Source: Rivularia sp. PCC 7116 (GTDB taxonomy: Bacteria > Cyanobacteriota > Cyanobacteriia > Cyanobacteriales > Nostocaceae). From it: DNA of 64,000 nucleotides. Positions 45,539 through 54,541 of the stretch are shown here, piece by piece. The position numbers and the translations under genes were made by a program. Every line of letters starts with the position of its first letter. Within the stretch, counting starts at the first letter, position 1. The notes beneath the pieces were generated by a model. The model searched no databases, had not been told where the DNA came from, and saw only the letters and a program-made list of their open reading frames with translations. The stretch spans positions 6,605,001-6,669,000 of the forward strand of contig NC_019678.1 in assembly GCF_000316665.1 (NCBI RefSeq), read 5' to 3'.

Positions 45539-46795
45539 ATGACTGTTACGCTGACTAAATACCCCGCACCATTACTGAATAAGATTGGCACCTACGTTTG
45601 CCAAGCAGTTATTTATATTCAGCAACAGCAACCAGAATTATTGCTTGACAAATATAGGAGTATATCTTGGCGTGACAATAACAATCAACTGCGTCTAAAA
45701 ACAAAACTAATAGAAATAATTGCTAATACTGGGGATTGGGAATTATTAGTTAACCGTGTAGAAGGGTTTATTCATACTTTACTAATATCTAATTCTACGA
45801 ATACTCCTGTCTTAATCAAATTACAAGAAAAAATTCGCCATTTAAACCCCAATACAGTTGTAGAATCAAACTCTTCTAATCAAAAACAAGATAGAAACTC
45901 TCCGGAATTGACTCAACAGGAAGCTGTAGCTAAAGCAGATAAACAAAATATTTCTGAAAATCAACCTGACAATAACTCTACTAAATCGATTCCGGAAGAA
46001 GCTTTAGCTACAGCAGGCGAACAAACTATTTCTGACAATAATCAAGATGTAAATTTTGTAAATACACAAATAGACGAACAAGCAGTCAATCAACAGCACA
46101 GCACGATCGCAGCATTACTTATAGATGCAGAGAATACAGAAATTACCACAGAAACGGAACAATTTTTAACAGATTTTTCTACTAGCCCCATTCAAATCAA
46201 AATTGCCTTTGCAAATTGGCAGAATATGGGTACTAAAGATAACGAATTTCACCAACGCGACTACGATTTAATGCATGTTCCTTGCTGTCAAGATAACGCG
46301 GATCAAAAAATTATCGCTTTTGGATGGACAATTGATAAATATTTTCCGAAAGTTAAAGAAGTTTTGCTATGTGCATCGGACAATGTCATGAAAAACCTAT
46401 GCAATTATCTTCAAGACAAGGATTTAACCGTTTATCACGTTAGTCAACATGCAAGCAATTTGACTATTTTGAATGGTACAACCAATGAAACTCATAACCA
46501 CACCATTTTACCTTCAATAGAAAAACTTCTATGTCAGATAAAAGAGATAATTGAAGAACAAATTACCGAGAAATCAAATCAATGGATAAAGCTCTCCAAA
46601 ATCTGCAAATTATTTAAAGAAAAGTATAGCTTTGGTATAAACAAAGTTGTGTCTCATCACCTCCCTGGTAATAATGTCAAAAATATCTTTGTCAATAAGC
46701 CTGAGTTCGTAATTCATCAAATACCCGAAAGCCCAGAGTTATATGTTACTTTGTTCAAGATACCAACTCAGCAAAATACAGATGATAATCCGTAA
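45539..46795 (+). CDS. NYN (PIN-like) RNase-type domain with C-terminal OST-HTH/LOTUS-like domain
   Basis: A 418-aa protein. Residues 1-90 are helical and unassigned, followed by a polar low-complexity linker (about 105-190, many Gln, Asn, Ser). The middle domain begins AALLIDAENTEI with the D-x-E-N of NYN/DUF88 nucleases and continues with YDLMHVPCCQDNADQKIIAF and VKEVLLCASDNVMKNLCNYL, where Asp residues would form the metal site. The C-terminal stretch (WIKLSKICKLFKEKYSFGIN, then PEFVIHQIPESPELYVTLFK) resembles the OST-HTH/LOTUS module. NYN plus LOTUS proteins are thought to act on RNA; the assignment is by pattern. Confidence 0.7.
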   Translation: MTVTLTKYPAPLLNKIGTYVCQAVIYIQQQQPELLLDKYRSISWRDNNNQLRLKTKLIEIIANTGDWELLVNRVEGFIHTLLISNSTNTPVLIKLQEKIRHLNPNTVVESNSSNQKQDRNSPELTQQEAVAKADKQNISENQPDNNSTKSIPEEALATAGEQTISDNNQDVNFVNTQIDEQAVNQQHSTIAALLIDAENTEITTETEQFLTDFSTSPIQIKIAFANWQNMGTKDNEFHQRDYDLMHVPCCQDNADQKIIAFGWTIDKYFPKVKEVLLCASDNVMKNLCNYLQDKDLTVYHVSQHASNLTILNGTTNETHNHTILPSIEKLLCQIKEIIEEQITEKSNQWIKLSKICKLFKEKYSFGINKVVSHHLPGNNVKNIFVNKPEFVIHQIPESPELYVTLFKIPTQQNTDDNP

Positions 46796-46958
46796 ATCGC
46801 GATTAGCGAAAATTAATATAATTGTTCTATAACTCAGTTTATTCAATAAATTTGCAAAAAAAAGAACTATTTCCTGCTTAAGAGTGAATTGAAAAATCGG
46901 CAAAAAAGGCAAAATTAACACCAGACAAGCCCTTATAGTGCCTTTTTCTTCAATCAAA

Positions 46959-48029
46959 ATGAGAATTGCTTACGTTCACTTCTATGTTGAAGATGCCAAA
47001 ACTTGGTGTGATTGGTTTGTACATCATCTTAATTTTCGTAGATTAGATGCCGATGCCCTAAGGCGTTGTTTTCCCGTTAGTGTAAATACAGATTCTCATA
47101 CCTCCACCGAAGTAGTTACAAGCGGTGTAGTTAGCTTTGTGCTGTCTTCAGCAATATCTTCCATCAGCCCAGTAGCTAAATATCTGAGCCAGCATCCACC
47201 TGGAGTTGTAGATGTCGCATTCGAGGTAGACAATTTACCAGCGATTATTGCTAAAGCTAAAGCCCATGGCATAAAGTTTATAAAACCCACAGTGCCGCAA
47301 TACACAAAAGACAAGGCTTACACTAACCAAATTAAGCTAATGGCTTGGGGGGGACTTACGCATACTTTAGTGCAAAAACAATTTATACAGAATGCTGTTG
47401 AAGATTATTCCTCGAATGCTTTTATCCAAGCCATCGATCACATAGTCTTAAATGTCCCTATCGGAAATTTACAGCCTGCTGTTGCTTGGTACCAAAATAT
47501 TTTAGGTTTCCGCGAGCAGCAGAAATTTAATATTCAAACTGAATATTCTGCTTTACACAGTCAAGTAATGGTTTCCCATGATGGCAGCGTACAACTACCT
47601 ATTAACGAACCTGCAACTGCTAACTCTCAAATTCAAGAATTTCTCAGCGCTAACCAAGGTGCCGGAATTCAACATATTGCTTTACAAACCAGCGATATGA
47701 TTAGTAATATCACCAAATTTCGCAGCCGTGGAGTTGCTTTTTTGCCTATTTCTCAAAATTACTATTCTAATTTACAGAAGCGAACTAATTTACCTCTCAA
47801 ACCAAACGAACTCGTCAAAATTGCAAAACAAGAAATTTTAGTAGATTGGAAGGAAGATTCCCCTAATGCTTTACTTTTACAAATCTTTACAAAACCTATT
47901 TTTCCCCAACCTACTTTTTTCTTTGAGTTTATAGAGCGTAGGCAATGCGCTCGAGGCTTCGGAGAAGGTAACTTTCGCGCCTTATTTGAAGCAATGGAAC
48001 TCGAACAAATCAAGCGTGGAAGCTTATAA
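46959..48029 (+). CDS. hppD: 4-hydroxyphenylpyruvate dioxygenase
   Basis: A 356-aa Fe(II) dioxygenase with two VOC modules. The iron ligands lie in AIDHIVLNVPIG (His), GAGIQHIALQTSDM (His) and TFFFEFIERR (Glu), and the ending RGFGEGNFRALFEAMELEQI is the HPPD C-terminal helix. It makes homogentisate from 4-hydroxyphenylpyruvate for tocopherol synthesis and tyrosine catabolism. 4-Hydroxymandelate synthase is a close relative and cannot be fully excluded. I use ATG 46959 (MRIAYVHFYVEDA); the frame also offers a GTG at 46938. Confidence 0.88.
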   Translation: MRIAYVHFYVEDAKTWCDWFVHHLNFRRLDADALRRCFPVSVNTDSHTSTEVVTSGVVSFVLSSAISSISPVAKYLSQHPPGVVDVAFEVDNLPAIIAKAKAHGIKFIKPTVPQYTKDKAYTNQIKLMAWGGLTHTLVQKQFIQNAVEDYSSNAFIQAIDHIVLNVPIGNLQPAVAWYQNILGFREQQKFNIQTEYSALHSQVMVSHDGSVQLPINEPATANSQIQEFLSANQGAGIQHIALQTSDMISNITKFRSRGVAFLPISQNYYSNLQKRTNLPLKPNELVKIAKQEILVDWKEDSPNALLLQIFTKPIFPQPTFFFEFIERRQCARGFGEGNFRALFEAMELEQIKRGSL

Positions 48030-48739
48030 GTATAAGGTTTGTTTTGGCAGCTATTGATAAAGTGGTGGGACATTTTATTTGTTGGATCTCCCAAATCTAT
48101 CCCTTCTAGAGAAGCTACGGTGTACATACAAGCGCTCTCCGCATAGCTTTGGGGGATTCAACCCTGTTAAATTGTTATTGCCAGCCTAGCGAAGTAATCA
48201 GCTTCGCTTATTGCTTCGTCGTTCCTCCTGTCTATGACATGGCTTTGATCTATTTTGCGAATAGCTCAAAGCTTTGTTGCGGTTAGCGTTTTAAGCCTTG
48301 CGTGTATACGGTAGCCTAAAAAGAATAAATAAAAATTTATAGATTTTAAAGCTGCTTCAAATCAAACTATTATTCAAAATAATTTTCATAACCTCATACC
48401 ATTTATTTATAAAGATGCGCCGAATTTAGCCCGTGTAGACGGTGAATCTAGTTGGGGGTGTCGGTTTGGGTCCCCCAAACTAGTGTTACCCTAACGGGTC
48501 ACTTCGTGAACGCGGAGCGTCTCCCGGAGGGAGATACCCGGAGGGGCTTTGTTTAAGTAGCTCCACTATAGCTAGAGTGTTAGCGGAGCGTGTCCGTAAG
48601 GACATGGGCGATTGAGCGCAGCTTCATACAGAATTGGTATTACACTAAAATATGAAATTAATTTACTTATTAAATCTTTACGATTGCTAGCTAGCAACAA
48701 TTGCGATAATTTGTAAATACACTTTAGTTATGATTTGTA
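48030..48739. other. repeat-rich spacer, no intact gene
   Basis: About 700 bp without a gene. It contains ggagcgtctcccggagggag (48515-48534 area) and a gcggagcgtgtccgtaagga string near 48583-48602, both common dispersed cyanobacterial repeats, an inverted ttgggggtgtcggtttgggt / cccccaaac segment (48453-48480), and agcgcagcttcatacagaat followed by tggtatta (48615-48642), a near copy of 27159-27186. The patchwork indicates old insertions. Confidence 0.55.
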
Positions 48740-49420
48740 ATGATAAGAATTATTACAGATTTTGATGGCCCAATTAGTGATGTTTCCGAACGTTATTATC
48801 AGGTATATATATTGTGTCTAGAAAAAAATCGCCATCAAAATCAACAAGTACGAACGCTTTCCAAAACAGAATTTTGGGAATTGAAGCGTTCGCGCATTCC
48901 TGAAAAACAAATAGGTATTATGTGCGGTTTGGAAGAAAAGCAGGCGGAAAGTTTTGCTCGATTGCGAAAGCAAACTGTACATACGCAGCCATATTTTGAG
49001 TTTGATACTTTAGCCAAGGATGCAGTAGAGGCTTTATCAAAAGCACAACAAGCTGGCATTGATTTGGCGGTAATGACTATGCGCCGAGTGCGGGAATTAG
49101 AATATGCTTTAGAAAAATTTAAATTATACGACTATTTTCCAGCCAATCGTCGTTATTGTCTTAATAATGATTACGTCAAAACTCGTGATATAGATGATAA
49201 ACCTTTACTTATGCAACGTGCATTAAAAGAATTGTCGCTTGTAGAAAATACTTGGATGATTGGGGATACAGAAGCTGATATAACTGCCGCAAAAAGATAT
49301 GGTGTTAAGTCAATTGCTGTAGAGTGCGGAATTCGCGATCGCGCTCAGCTTGAAGCCTATAGCCCAGATATGTTTATGAAAAATTTGATAGAAGCAGTTG
49401 ATTTTATACTTAGAAACTAA
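48740..49420 (+). CDS. HAD-superfamily hydrolase
   Basis: A 226-aa HAD phosphatase. Motif I is IITDFDGPISDVS (nucleophile Asp8 and Asp10), motif II is AVMTMRR, and motifs III/IV are in MIGDTEADITAAKRYGVKSI. A helical cap lies between motifs I and II. The family includes phosphoglycolate phosphatase-like enzymes; the substrate is not evident. The ATG at 48740 directly precedes motif I. A hairpin separates it from the convergent CPP1-like gene. Confidence 0.85.
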   Translation: MIRIITDFDGPISDVSERYYQVYILCLEKNRHQNQQVRTLSKTEFWELKRSRIPEKQIGIMCGLEEKQAESFARLRKQTVHTQPYFEFDTLAKDAVEALSKAQQAGIDLAVMTMRRVRELEYALEKFKLYDYFPANRRYCLNNDYVKTRDIDDKPLLMQRALKELSLVENTWMIGDTEADITAAKRYGVKSIAVECGIRDRAQLEAYSPDMFMKNLIEAVDFILRN

Positions 49421-49465
49421 CCGCATTTAATAAACATTAAAATTATCAATAAAAAATGGGTTTAA

Positions 49466-49513
49466 GGGAATTAATTGTTACGTCGGAGCCGTAACTGCCA
49501 ACTAAAGATTCCC
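49466..49513. terminator. nested hairpin between convergent genes
   Basis: gttacg/cgtaac (49477-49482 and 49490-49495) is nested inside gggaat/attccc (49466-49471 and 49508-49513). It lies between the HAD gene (+) and the CPP1-like gene (-), a place expected for a shared terminator. Confidence 0.5.
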
Positions 49514-49530
49514 TATTTTCCCAATAAAAC

Positions 49531-50157
49531 TTATTTCAGAAAACTGCAAATTAACCACAATAATACAAAAGTGACTACAGTTGCAAACTGATTAGTCGTA
49601 AAATTGGCAGATTGCAATTGTTGTACAAGTGGACTAGCAATCAGTCCCCCAACAATTAAACCAACTATCAAACCAACTAAAGTCAATAAAGCTGCTCTCC
49701 CAAATCTACTTTCTTTACGATTAAGAAAATAGATACTTACTCCAACCCCAAGTACTAGCATCAATTGTAAAACTTGGTCGCCTCCGCTCCTATAAAATAA
49801 GCTATTGGCACTTAAACCAAGATACCAAACTCCAGGTATAACCACATCGAGAGTACTCGGCTTATCTACCATCCGTTGCAGCCATGCAGGTGACTGTTGT
49901 TTCGGAACGGGGCTTACATCGGGAGCTACCTGCTCTCTACGTTCGGGAAAGCGAATGCGTTCGGGCACTTTAATTTTTCCTTCTTGGCGCATCCGCAAGC
50001 GGTCCATCAATACAGCATCATAAGCTGCTTCAATCATTTCAAGACGCTGACTATCACCACTATACTGTTCAACTAGGCGATCGCGTGTATCTTGAATTTC
50101 TTCAAAGCTAGCATCTTCTGATACCCCAAGTTTTTCATAGGGATTTTGGTCGCTCAT
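49531..50157 (-). CDS. CPP1-like J-domain membrane protein
   Basis: A 208-aa protein with an N-terminal J-like domain (NPYEKLGVSEDASFEEIQDT) that lacks the HPD tripeptide at the expected place, then a linker, and three or four membrane helices (VLQLMLVLGVGVSIYFLN, ALLTLVGLIVGLIVGGLIAS, FATVVTFVLLWLICSFLK). This is the CPP1-like family; the plant member stabilises protochlorophyllide oxidoreductase at thylakoids. A role in chlorophyll synthesis or membrane-protein care is inferred from that homologue only. Confidence 0.88.
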   Translation of the reverse strand: MSDQNPYEKLGVSEDASFEEIQDTRDRLVEQYSGDSQRLEMIEAAYDAVLMDRLRMRQEGKIKVPERIRFPERREQVAPDVSPVPKQQSPAWLQRMVDKPSTLDVVIPGVWYLGLSANSLFYRSGGDQVLQLMLVLGVGVSIYFLNRKESRFGRAALLTLVGLIVGLIVGGLIASPLVQQLQSANFTTNQFATVVTFVLLWLICSFLK

Positions 50158-50865
50158 GGGAGTTAATTACTTTAGGCTCAATCGGCAGCAGTTTGTTAAT
50201 CAAGACTATTTTATGATTTATTTTGCTAGAAACCAATATTATCGCAGTTTATTTTAAAAGTCTTACCTAGATATAACTATAATACTTGCTGCGATCAACG
50301 CAAGTAATTCTCACTAATAGTAACTTTAACATATCGCTATAACTCCGTGTATCCCCTCATGCCGTTGAGCAATTAGGGCTTTACTCTAGAATTTGAGATA
50401 AAAACACAAAAAGTAAACATCTTTTATGAAAAAATTAAAATTTGTGTTTTATTTAAAGCAACGAATTTTCTCTAGAGAAAATTTGTTGCCGTAAACCCAT
50501 TCTTCTTTTTGTGCCGTTTAATCACATATAGATTTAAAATTGATAGCGTTTAAGTTTTTTGTAACTTGAAGTAACCAGTTTTCTAGTTTAATCTTCAAGT
50601 AACGAACTTGGATGCAGGAATATCTATAATTATTAGATATTACCGCAAGGGAAGAGGAGCATTGCTGCTTCATACTCAGGGTTGCATAAAAGATAAAATT
50701 TTTGTTCTTTAAGCCGCGACTCCATTTAAGATATACGCCAGTATGTTTAATGGAAAAACCGGTTGAGAGAGCTTTAGCATTGTAGATTATTTTTGCCCAA
50801 ATGCGGATATTCGCGCCTTAAGGGCGCTAGCCGTTTGTAAATCCTATGAATTTTTTTGCAAAGTG
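50158..50865. other. spacer upstream of response regulator gene
   Basis: No gene seen in about 700 bp. A small stem gcgcc/ggcgc around ttaag lies at 50814-50828, near the start of the response regulator. The region should contain promoters for both divergent genes; exact boxes could not be fixed. Confidence 0.5.
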
Positions 50866-51591
50866 ATGGTCATGGCTCCCACTGCCAAGATTCTTGTAGT
50901 TGACGACGATCCTGCCGTTAGAAATTTAATTCAACGTTTCTTGATGAAGCAGAGCTATCAAGTGGAAGCTGCCGAAGATGGCAAAACTGCTTTAGCTCTA
51001 TTCGAGCAATTTAACCCAGATTTGGTAATTTTAGACGTTAATTTACCAGATGTAATAGGGTTTAACCTTTGCCAAGAAATGCAGAGTCGTAACGGTGTTT
51101 TTGTTTTAATGCTGACTAGTCGTGCGGACGAAGCCGATAAAATTCGCGGCTTTTCCAAAGGTGCTGACGATTACCTCACTAAGCCTTTTGGTTTAGGGGA
51201 GTTAGAAGTCAGAGTCGCAGCCATTCTGCGCCGTCAGCGCGTTGTTACCACAGCGGAACAAAAGCGCTTGGTTTTTGAAAAATTGATGATAGATCCCGTC
51301 CGAAGAGAAGTGTCGCTCAATAATCTGCCAGTTCCCCTGACTGCATTGGAATTTGACTTACTGCATTTCCTAGCCAGCCACCCTGGTAGAGTGTGGCGAC
51401 GCGCCGAACTAATTCAAGAGGTATGGGATTATGAATATGTAGGCGACCAAAGGGTTGTAGACGTACATATAGGTCAAATTCGTAAAAAGATTGAAGCTGA
51501 TGCTGCTCAGCCTGCTTTAATTCAAACGGTACGTGGTGTTGGCTATAAGTTTGAATGTCCAGCTCCAGCCCAACAACCTGAGAAAGTATAG
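50866..51591 (+). CDS. OmpR/PhoB-family response regulator
   Basis: A two-domain regulator of 241 aa. The receiver domain has the acidic pocket VVDDD, the phospho-acceptor Asp in LVILDVNLPD, the Thr in MLTSR and the Lys in YLTKPFG. The C-terminal winged helix (LTALEFDLLHFLASHPGRVW, RVVDVHIGQIRKKIE, TVRGVGYKFE) is OmpR type. The frame opens GTG ATG GTC ATG; either ATG (50866 or 50872) could be used. No histidine kinase is adjacent, as is common in cyanobacteria, so the signal is unknown. Confidence 0.92.
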   Translation: MVMAPTAKILVVDDDPAVRNLIQRFLMKQSYQVEAAEDGKTALALFEQFNPDLVILDVNLPDVIGFNLCQEMQSRNGVFVLMLTSRADEADKIRGFSKGADDYLTKPFGLGELEVRVAAILRRQRVVTTAEQKRLVFEKLMIDPVRREVSLNNLPVPLTALEFDLLHFLASHPGRVWRRAELIQEVWDYEYVGDQRVVDVHIGQIRKKIEADAAQPALIQTVRGVGYKFECPAPAQQPEKV

Positions 51592-51598
51592 TATAACG

Positions 51599-51613
51599 GG
51601 AGGTTAAACCTCC
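51599..51613 (+). terminator. hairpin after response regulator gene
   Basis: ggaggtt-a-aacctcc followed by ttttac, starting 7 bp after the stop codon; a probable rho-independent terminator. Confidence 0.75.
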
Positions 51614-52194
51614 TTTTACGTATTCTCAGATTACTGTTTGCCGCTTAGTTCTTAAATTTTGACATTGTTACTTCAATGTTAAAGATAGATAAAGCAGTAA
51701 GTCATCCACTCAATTTTTCTGATTCAAAATATCATTTATGTGTCAGGATATCTTTACAATATCTAAATCGTTTTTATAAAAAGCGAGATATTAGACCCAA
51801 ATATTAAGCTTGTTAGTTGTCTATTAACTGAGTTTTATCATTTTTTGAATAGAAAGTAATCAACAATGTGACTTATAACAATTGAATTCTTTATAAGAAG
51901 GAGATTCGTTTAATTTTAGCATTTTACTTAATTAGCAAACCCGGCTTAAAAAAGACCGGGTTTTTTGCTATCACGAATAGGGAATTAATGCTAAATCAAG
52001 ATTCTAGATAATGTTTTCGTAGGTTTTATCTAGACATGTCACAAATAACCAAATCATTTCCATAGACTCGCTTCCTAATACTCCCACCTTATCAAAGGTA
52101 TATCTTTAGTGACAATTATTTCGCTTACTTATGCTCATAAGATTCTCAATCAAAGTGGGAGATTACGATGGCTTTTACTGCTCAATCCTTTCTG
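51614..52194. other. spacer with an unpaired terminator (possible small RNA)
   Basis: No protein gene. The response regulator already has its own terminator at 51599, yet a second, stronger terminator stands at 51937-51966 on the same strand with no gene between. This is the usual signature of a small RNA of up to about 300 nt. A motif, aagaaggagattcg, lies at 51895-51908. Confidence 0.45.
51937..51966 (+). terminator. strong rho-independent terminator, no gene assigned
   Basis: aaacccgg (51937-51944), loop cttaaaaaaga, ccgggttt followed by a run of six T. It belongs to the AAACCCGG hairpin family and is the most canonical terminator in the window. Confidence 0.8.
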
Positions 52195-52392
52195 CTAGCA
52201 GTGGTGAAACAATGTTTCTAAATAGACACGAGCAGCTCGGCGATCGCTATCACCATTTTGAAGAAGGAACAAAGATAGAGCAGCAGTTAGCACTCGATCT
52301 TGATCCCAGTCTGGATGGGTTTCTAAGTAATTCTTCAAAGATTCGTGAAGTATTTCGGGAACTACTGCATATAGGCTTACTGTGGCGTTCAT
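52195..52392 (-). CDS. DUF2811 family small protein
   Basis: A 65-aa protein reading MNATVSLYAVVPEILHESLK, then an NYLETHPDWDQDRVLTAALS stretch and RRAARVYLETLF. I recognise this as DUF2811, a short helical family found in cyanobacteria with unknown function, possibly DNA-binding by its ribbon-helix-like size. The opposite-strand frame at 52131-52394 is its shadow. Upstream (52393-52868) no other gene is seen. Confidence 0.85.
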   Translation of the reverse strand: MNATVSLYAVVPEILHESLKNYLETHPDWDQDRVLTAALSLFLLQNGDSDRRAARVYLETLFHHC

Positions 52393-52868
52393 AATTCTTC
52401 TCCTGAAAATCGGGCTATTAAGGCAAATACGGACAGACCTAGACCTTTACGGTAGACACAGTGGGAAATAAAGCTTACTTCTGTCAAGCGTAAAGACATC
52501 AGCGAACTGCAATATTACATGAATTTCTGGGTTGACGAAAAAAATCTTGTCGCATTATTTTGCGCTAAAGAGGGGTAGGTTTGTCAATGATGCGAAATGT
52601 TACAAGGTCAAGTATAAAAGTTTAATACTCACGTAATAATAGGGTTTAGCAATGATTATTGTAACAAAAATTTACAATAACTAAGTCCTTTCAATCCTGA
52701 ATTATATCGAATTGAAATCCCCAGCCATATATTCCAAAGCTTATTTCAACGTAAAATACTTGTGGAAAACTCCTCAACAGCCTGTGGAAATCCTGTGGAA
52801 TCGGTGAGGAAAATCTGAGTTAATGATAAGAATTACAAAAATACTTTTTAGGGTTTGCTGTTTTGCGA
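52393..52868. other. spacer between DUF2811 and MFS genes
   Basis: No gene is seen. The left part is AT-rich. The right part holds the three DnaA-box-like sites listed separately (52761-52802), about 65 bp before the MFS start. Confidence 0.5.
52761..52802. promoter_or_regulatory. cluster of DnaA-box-like sites
   Basis: On the plus strand tgtggaaaa (52761-52769), tgtggaaat (52783-52791) and tgtggaatc (52794-52802) occur within 42 bp. The first is an exact complement of TTTTCCACA, the DnaA box reported for cyanobacteria; the others differ by one and two bases. No dnaA or dnaN gene is in the window. Confidence 0.5.
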
Positions 52869-54119
52869 ATGAAATCCTTTCTCCGTAAGCATTTACCAAC
52901 TATCGATACTCAGATTTGGATTTTAGCAATCGGTAGATTGTTAAGCGAAGTGGGTACGGGTTTTACTTTGTTTTATGCCCCCATTTTCTTTGTCAATCAA
53001 ATTGGTTTATCAGCAACTACTGTTGGTATAGCTTTAGCAAGTCATTCCATCTCAGGAGTTTTTGGAAGGATTTTGGGAGGTTCGTTAACTGATTCTCTGT
53101 GGGGTCGTCGTCGCACTTTATTGCTTTCAGCGGCAATTTCAGCGGTTGGCTCTTTAGTTTTAGCCGCAACTCATGATTTTGTCACTTTAGTTATCGGTAA
53201 TTTAATAAATGGTTTGGGCGTTGGCTTGTATTGGCCTGCGACTGAAGCTGTTGTTGCCGATTTAACTAATAATGAAAATCGCCGCGAAGCATTTGCTATA
53301 ACAAGATTTGCAGATAATATTGGTCTGGGTTTAGGAATAGTTTTAGCAGGAGTTTTGGTAACAAACACTGCTAATTATCGCTTACTATTTATTCTCGATG
53401 GATTGTCGTTTATTATCTTTTTTGCGGTTATTTACGTGGCAATCAAGCAGAACCGCAATCATACTAATGTAATTAAAAATTCAATCCTGCAACAATTAGC
53501 TTCTTGGATAGCAGCTTTAAAGGATAGTCGTTTACTGATATTTGTTGTAGTGAATATTATCTTTACGACCTATATCTCTCAATTACATAGCACCCTTCCA
53601 CTTTATTTTAAGAATTTTATTCAAGTCGATGAAGTGCAAAAAGGATTTGTTGAAACAACTATCAGCGCACTTTTTACTTGGCACCTAATAGTGGCGATAA
53701 TTACACAATTACCTATCGCACGCTTGATGAAACGCTTATCTCATTCTGTAGCCCTTAGCATTTCGGCTTGTTTATGGGCAATTGGTTTTATTTGTATTTG
53801 GGTAACATCTTTTTCGCTTTCTCATTCCATAGTTTGGGTAGCACTAGCATTGTGCTTCTTTGCCTTGGCTATAGTCTCTTATACTCCATCAGCCGCAGCT
53901 TTAGTCAGCGAAATTGCTCCAATTGATAAGCGCGGTATTTATTTTTCAATTAATTCTCTTTGTTGGGCTGCTGGCTATTTGATTGGTCCTCCTTTAGGTG
54001 GTTGGGTTTTAGACCAATCTCAATTTGCGATCAATAATTTTTGGTTAAGCTTGTCTGTGAGTGTTGTTTTTACAATGATTATTTTGCGCTACTTACACCG
54101 ATTGCTTTCTCATTTATAG
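52869..54119 (+). CDS. MFS transporter
   Basis: A 416-aa transporter with about 12 hydrophobic spans in two halves. The loop between helices 2 and 3 has GRILGGSLTDSLWGRRRTLL, the MFS motif A (G-x-L-x-D-x-x-G-R-R). The second half begins around LLIFVVVNIIFTTYISQLHS. Family membership suggests export of a small molecule or drug-like compound, but the substrate is not evident. I use ATG 52869; an upstream TTG (52863) is also in frame. Confidence 0.88.
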   Translation: MKSFLRKHLPTIDTQIWILAIGRLLSEVGTGFTLFYAPIFFVNQIGLSATTVGIALASHSISGVFGRILGGSLTDSLWGRRRTLLLSAAISAVGSLVLAATHDFVTLVIGNLINGLGVGLYWPATEAVVADLTNNENRREAFAITRFADNIGLGLGIVLAGVLVTNTANYRLLFILDGLSFIIFFAVIYVAIKQNRNHTNVIKNSILQQLASWIAALKDSRLLIFVVVNIIFTTYISQLHSTLPLYFKNFIQVDEVQKGFVETTISALFTWHLIVAIITQLPIARLMKRLSHSVALSISACLWAIGFICIWVTSFSLSHSIVWVALALCFFALAIVSYTPSAAALVSEIAPIDKRGIYFSINSLCWAAGYLIGPPLGGWVLDQSQFAINNFWLSLSVSVVFTMIILRYLHRLLSHL

Positions 54120-54541
54120 TTTATTAATTCAGTTTTTGATTGTCATTGATAGAACTCACGCAAAAGTAACATCACTGTTTAATTACAAGCGACAGAGACG
54201 TATTCAGCGTTCACCGCTAGGTGCGTCTCAGCTGTTGATCGTTGCTAAAATCCTGCGTTAGCGGAGGGTGTCTGATAGGACATATGCTTCCCTAAACTTC
54301 GTTTTAGTCGTAATGACAAATCTTCGTTGCGTAAGTCCTGTAATAGCTATCAATGATAATCACAAATTAAATAATATTGTAGAAAAAATAAGCGGAACAA
54401 CGAGCAAAGCTAGTGCAATAAGAAAATACTAAATAATTAATATCTAGCAATCTTTAATATTTCAGATTTAGACAGCATCATAAAAAGTTTTGAATCATTA
54501 ATAAGCAATGATTCAAAACAAAAAAAAAGAATATATAAGCA
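54120..54541. other. spacer with family B inverted-repeat element
   Basis: The element at 54152-54339 fills the left half of this spacer between convergent MFS and hisIE genes. The remainder is AT-rich with no feature noticed. Confidence 0.5.
54152..54339. mobile_element. MITE-like element, family B (AGGACTTACGCAA ends)
   Basis: The left end agaactcacgcaa and right end ttgcgtaagtcct are inverted near-copies (11 of 13 match). A second member with ends aggacttacgcaa and ttgtgtaagtctta lies at 59527-59674. Both inner parts carry short repeat strings such as agcggagggtgtctg or cttcgcttcgctcg. No coding capacity; widespread non-autonomous type in cyanobacteria. Confidence 0.6.

Noticed and set aside
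52131-52394. 87-codon plus-strand frame
   Set aside because: It is antisense to the recognised DUF2811 gene at 52195-52392.
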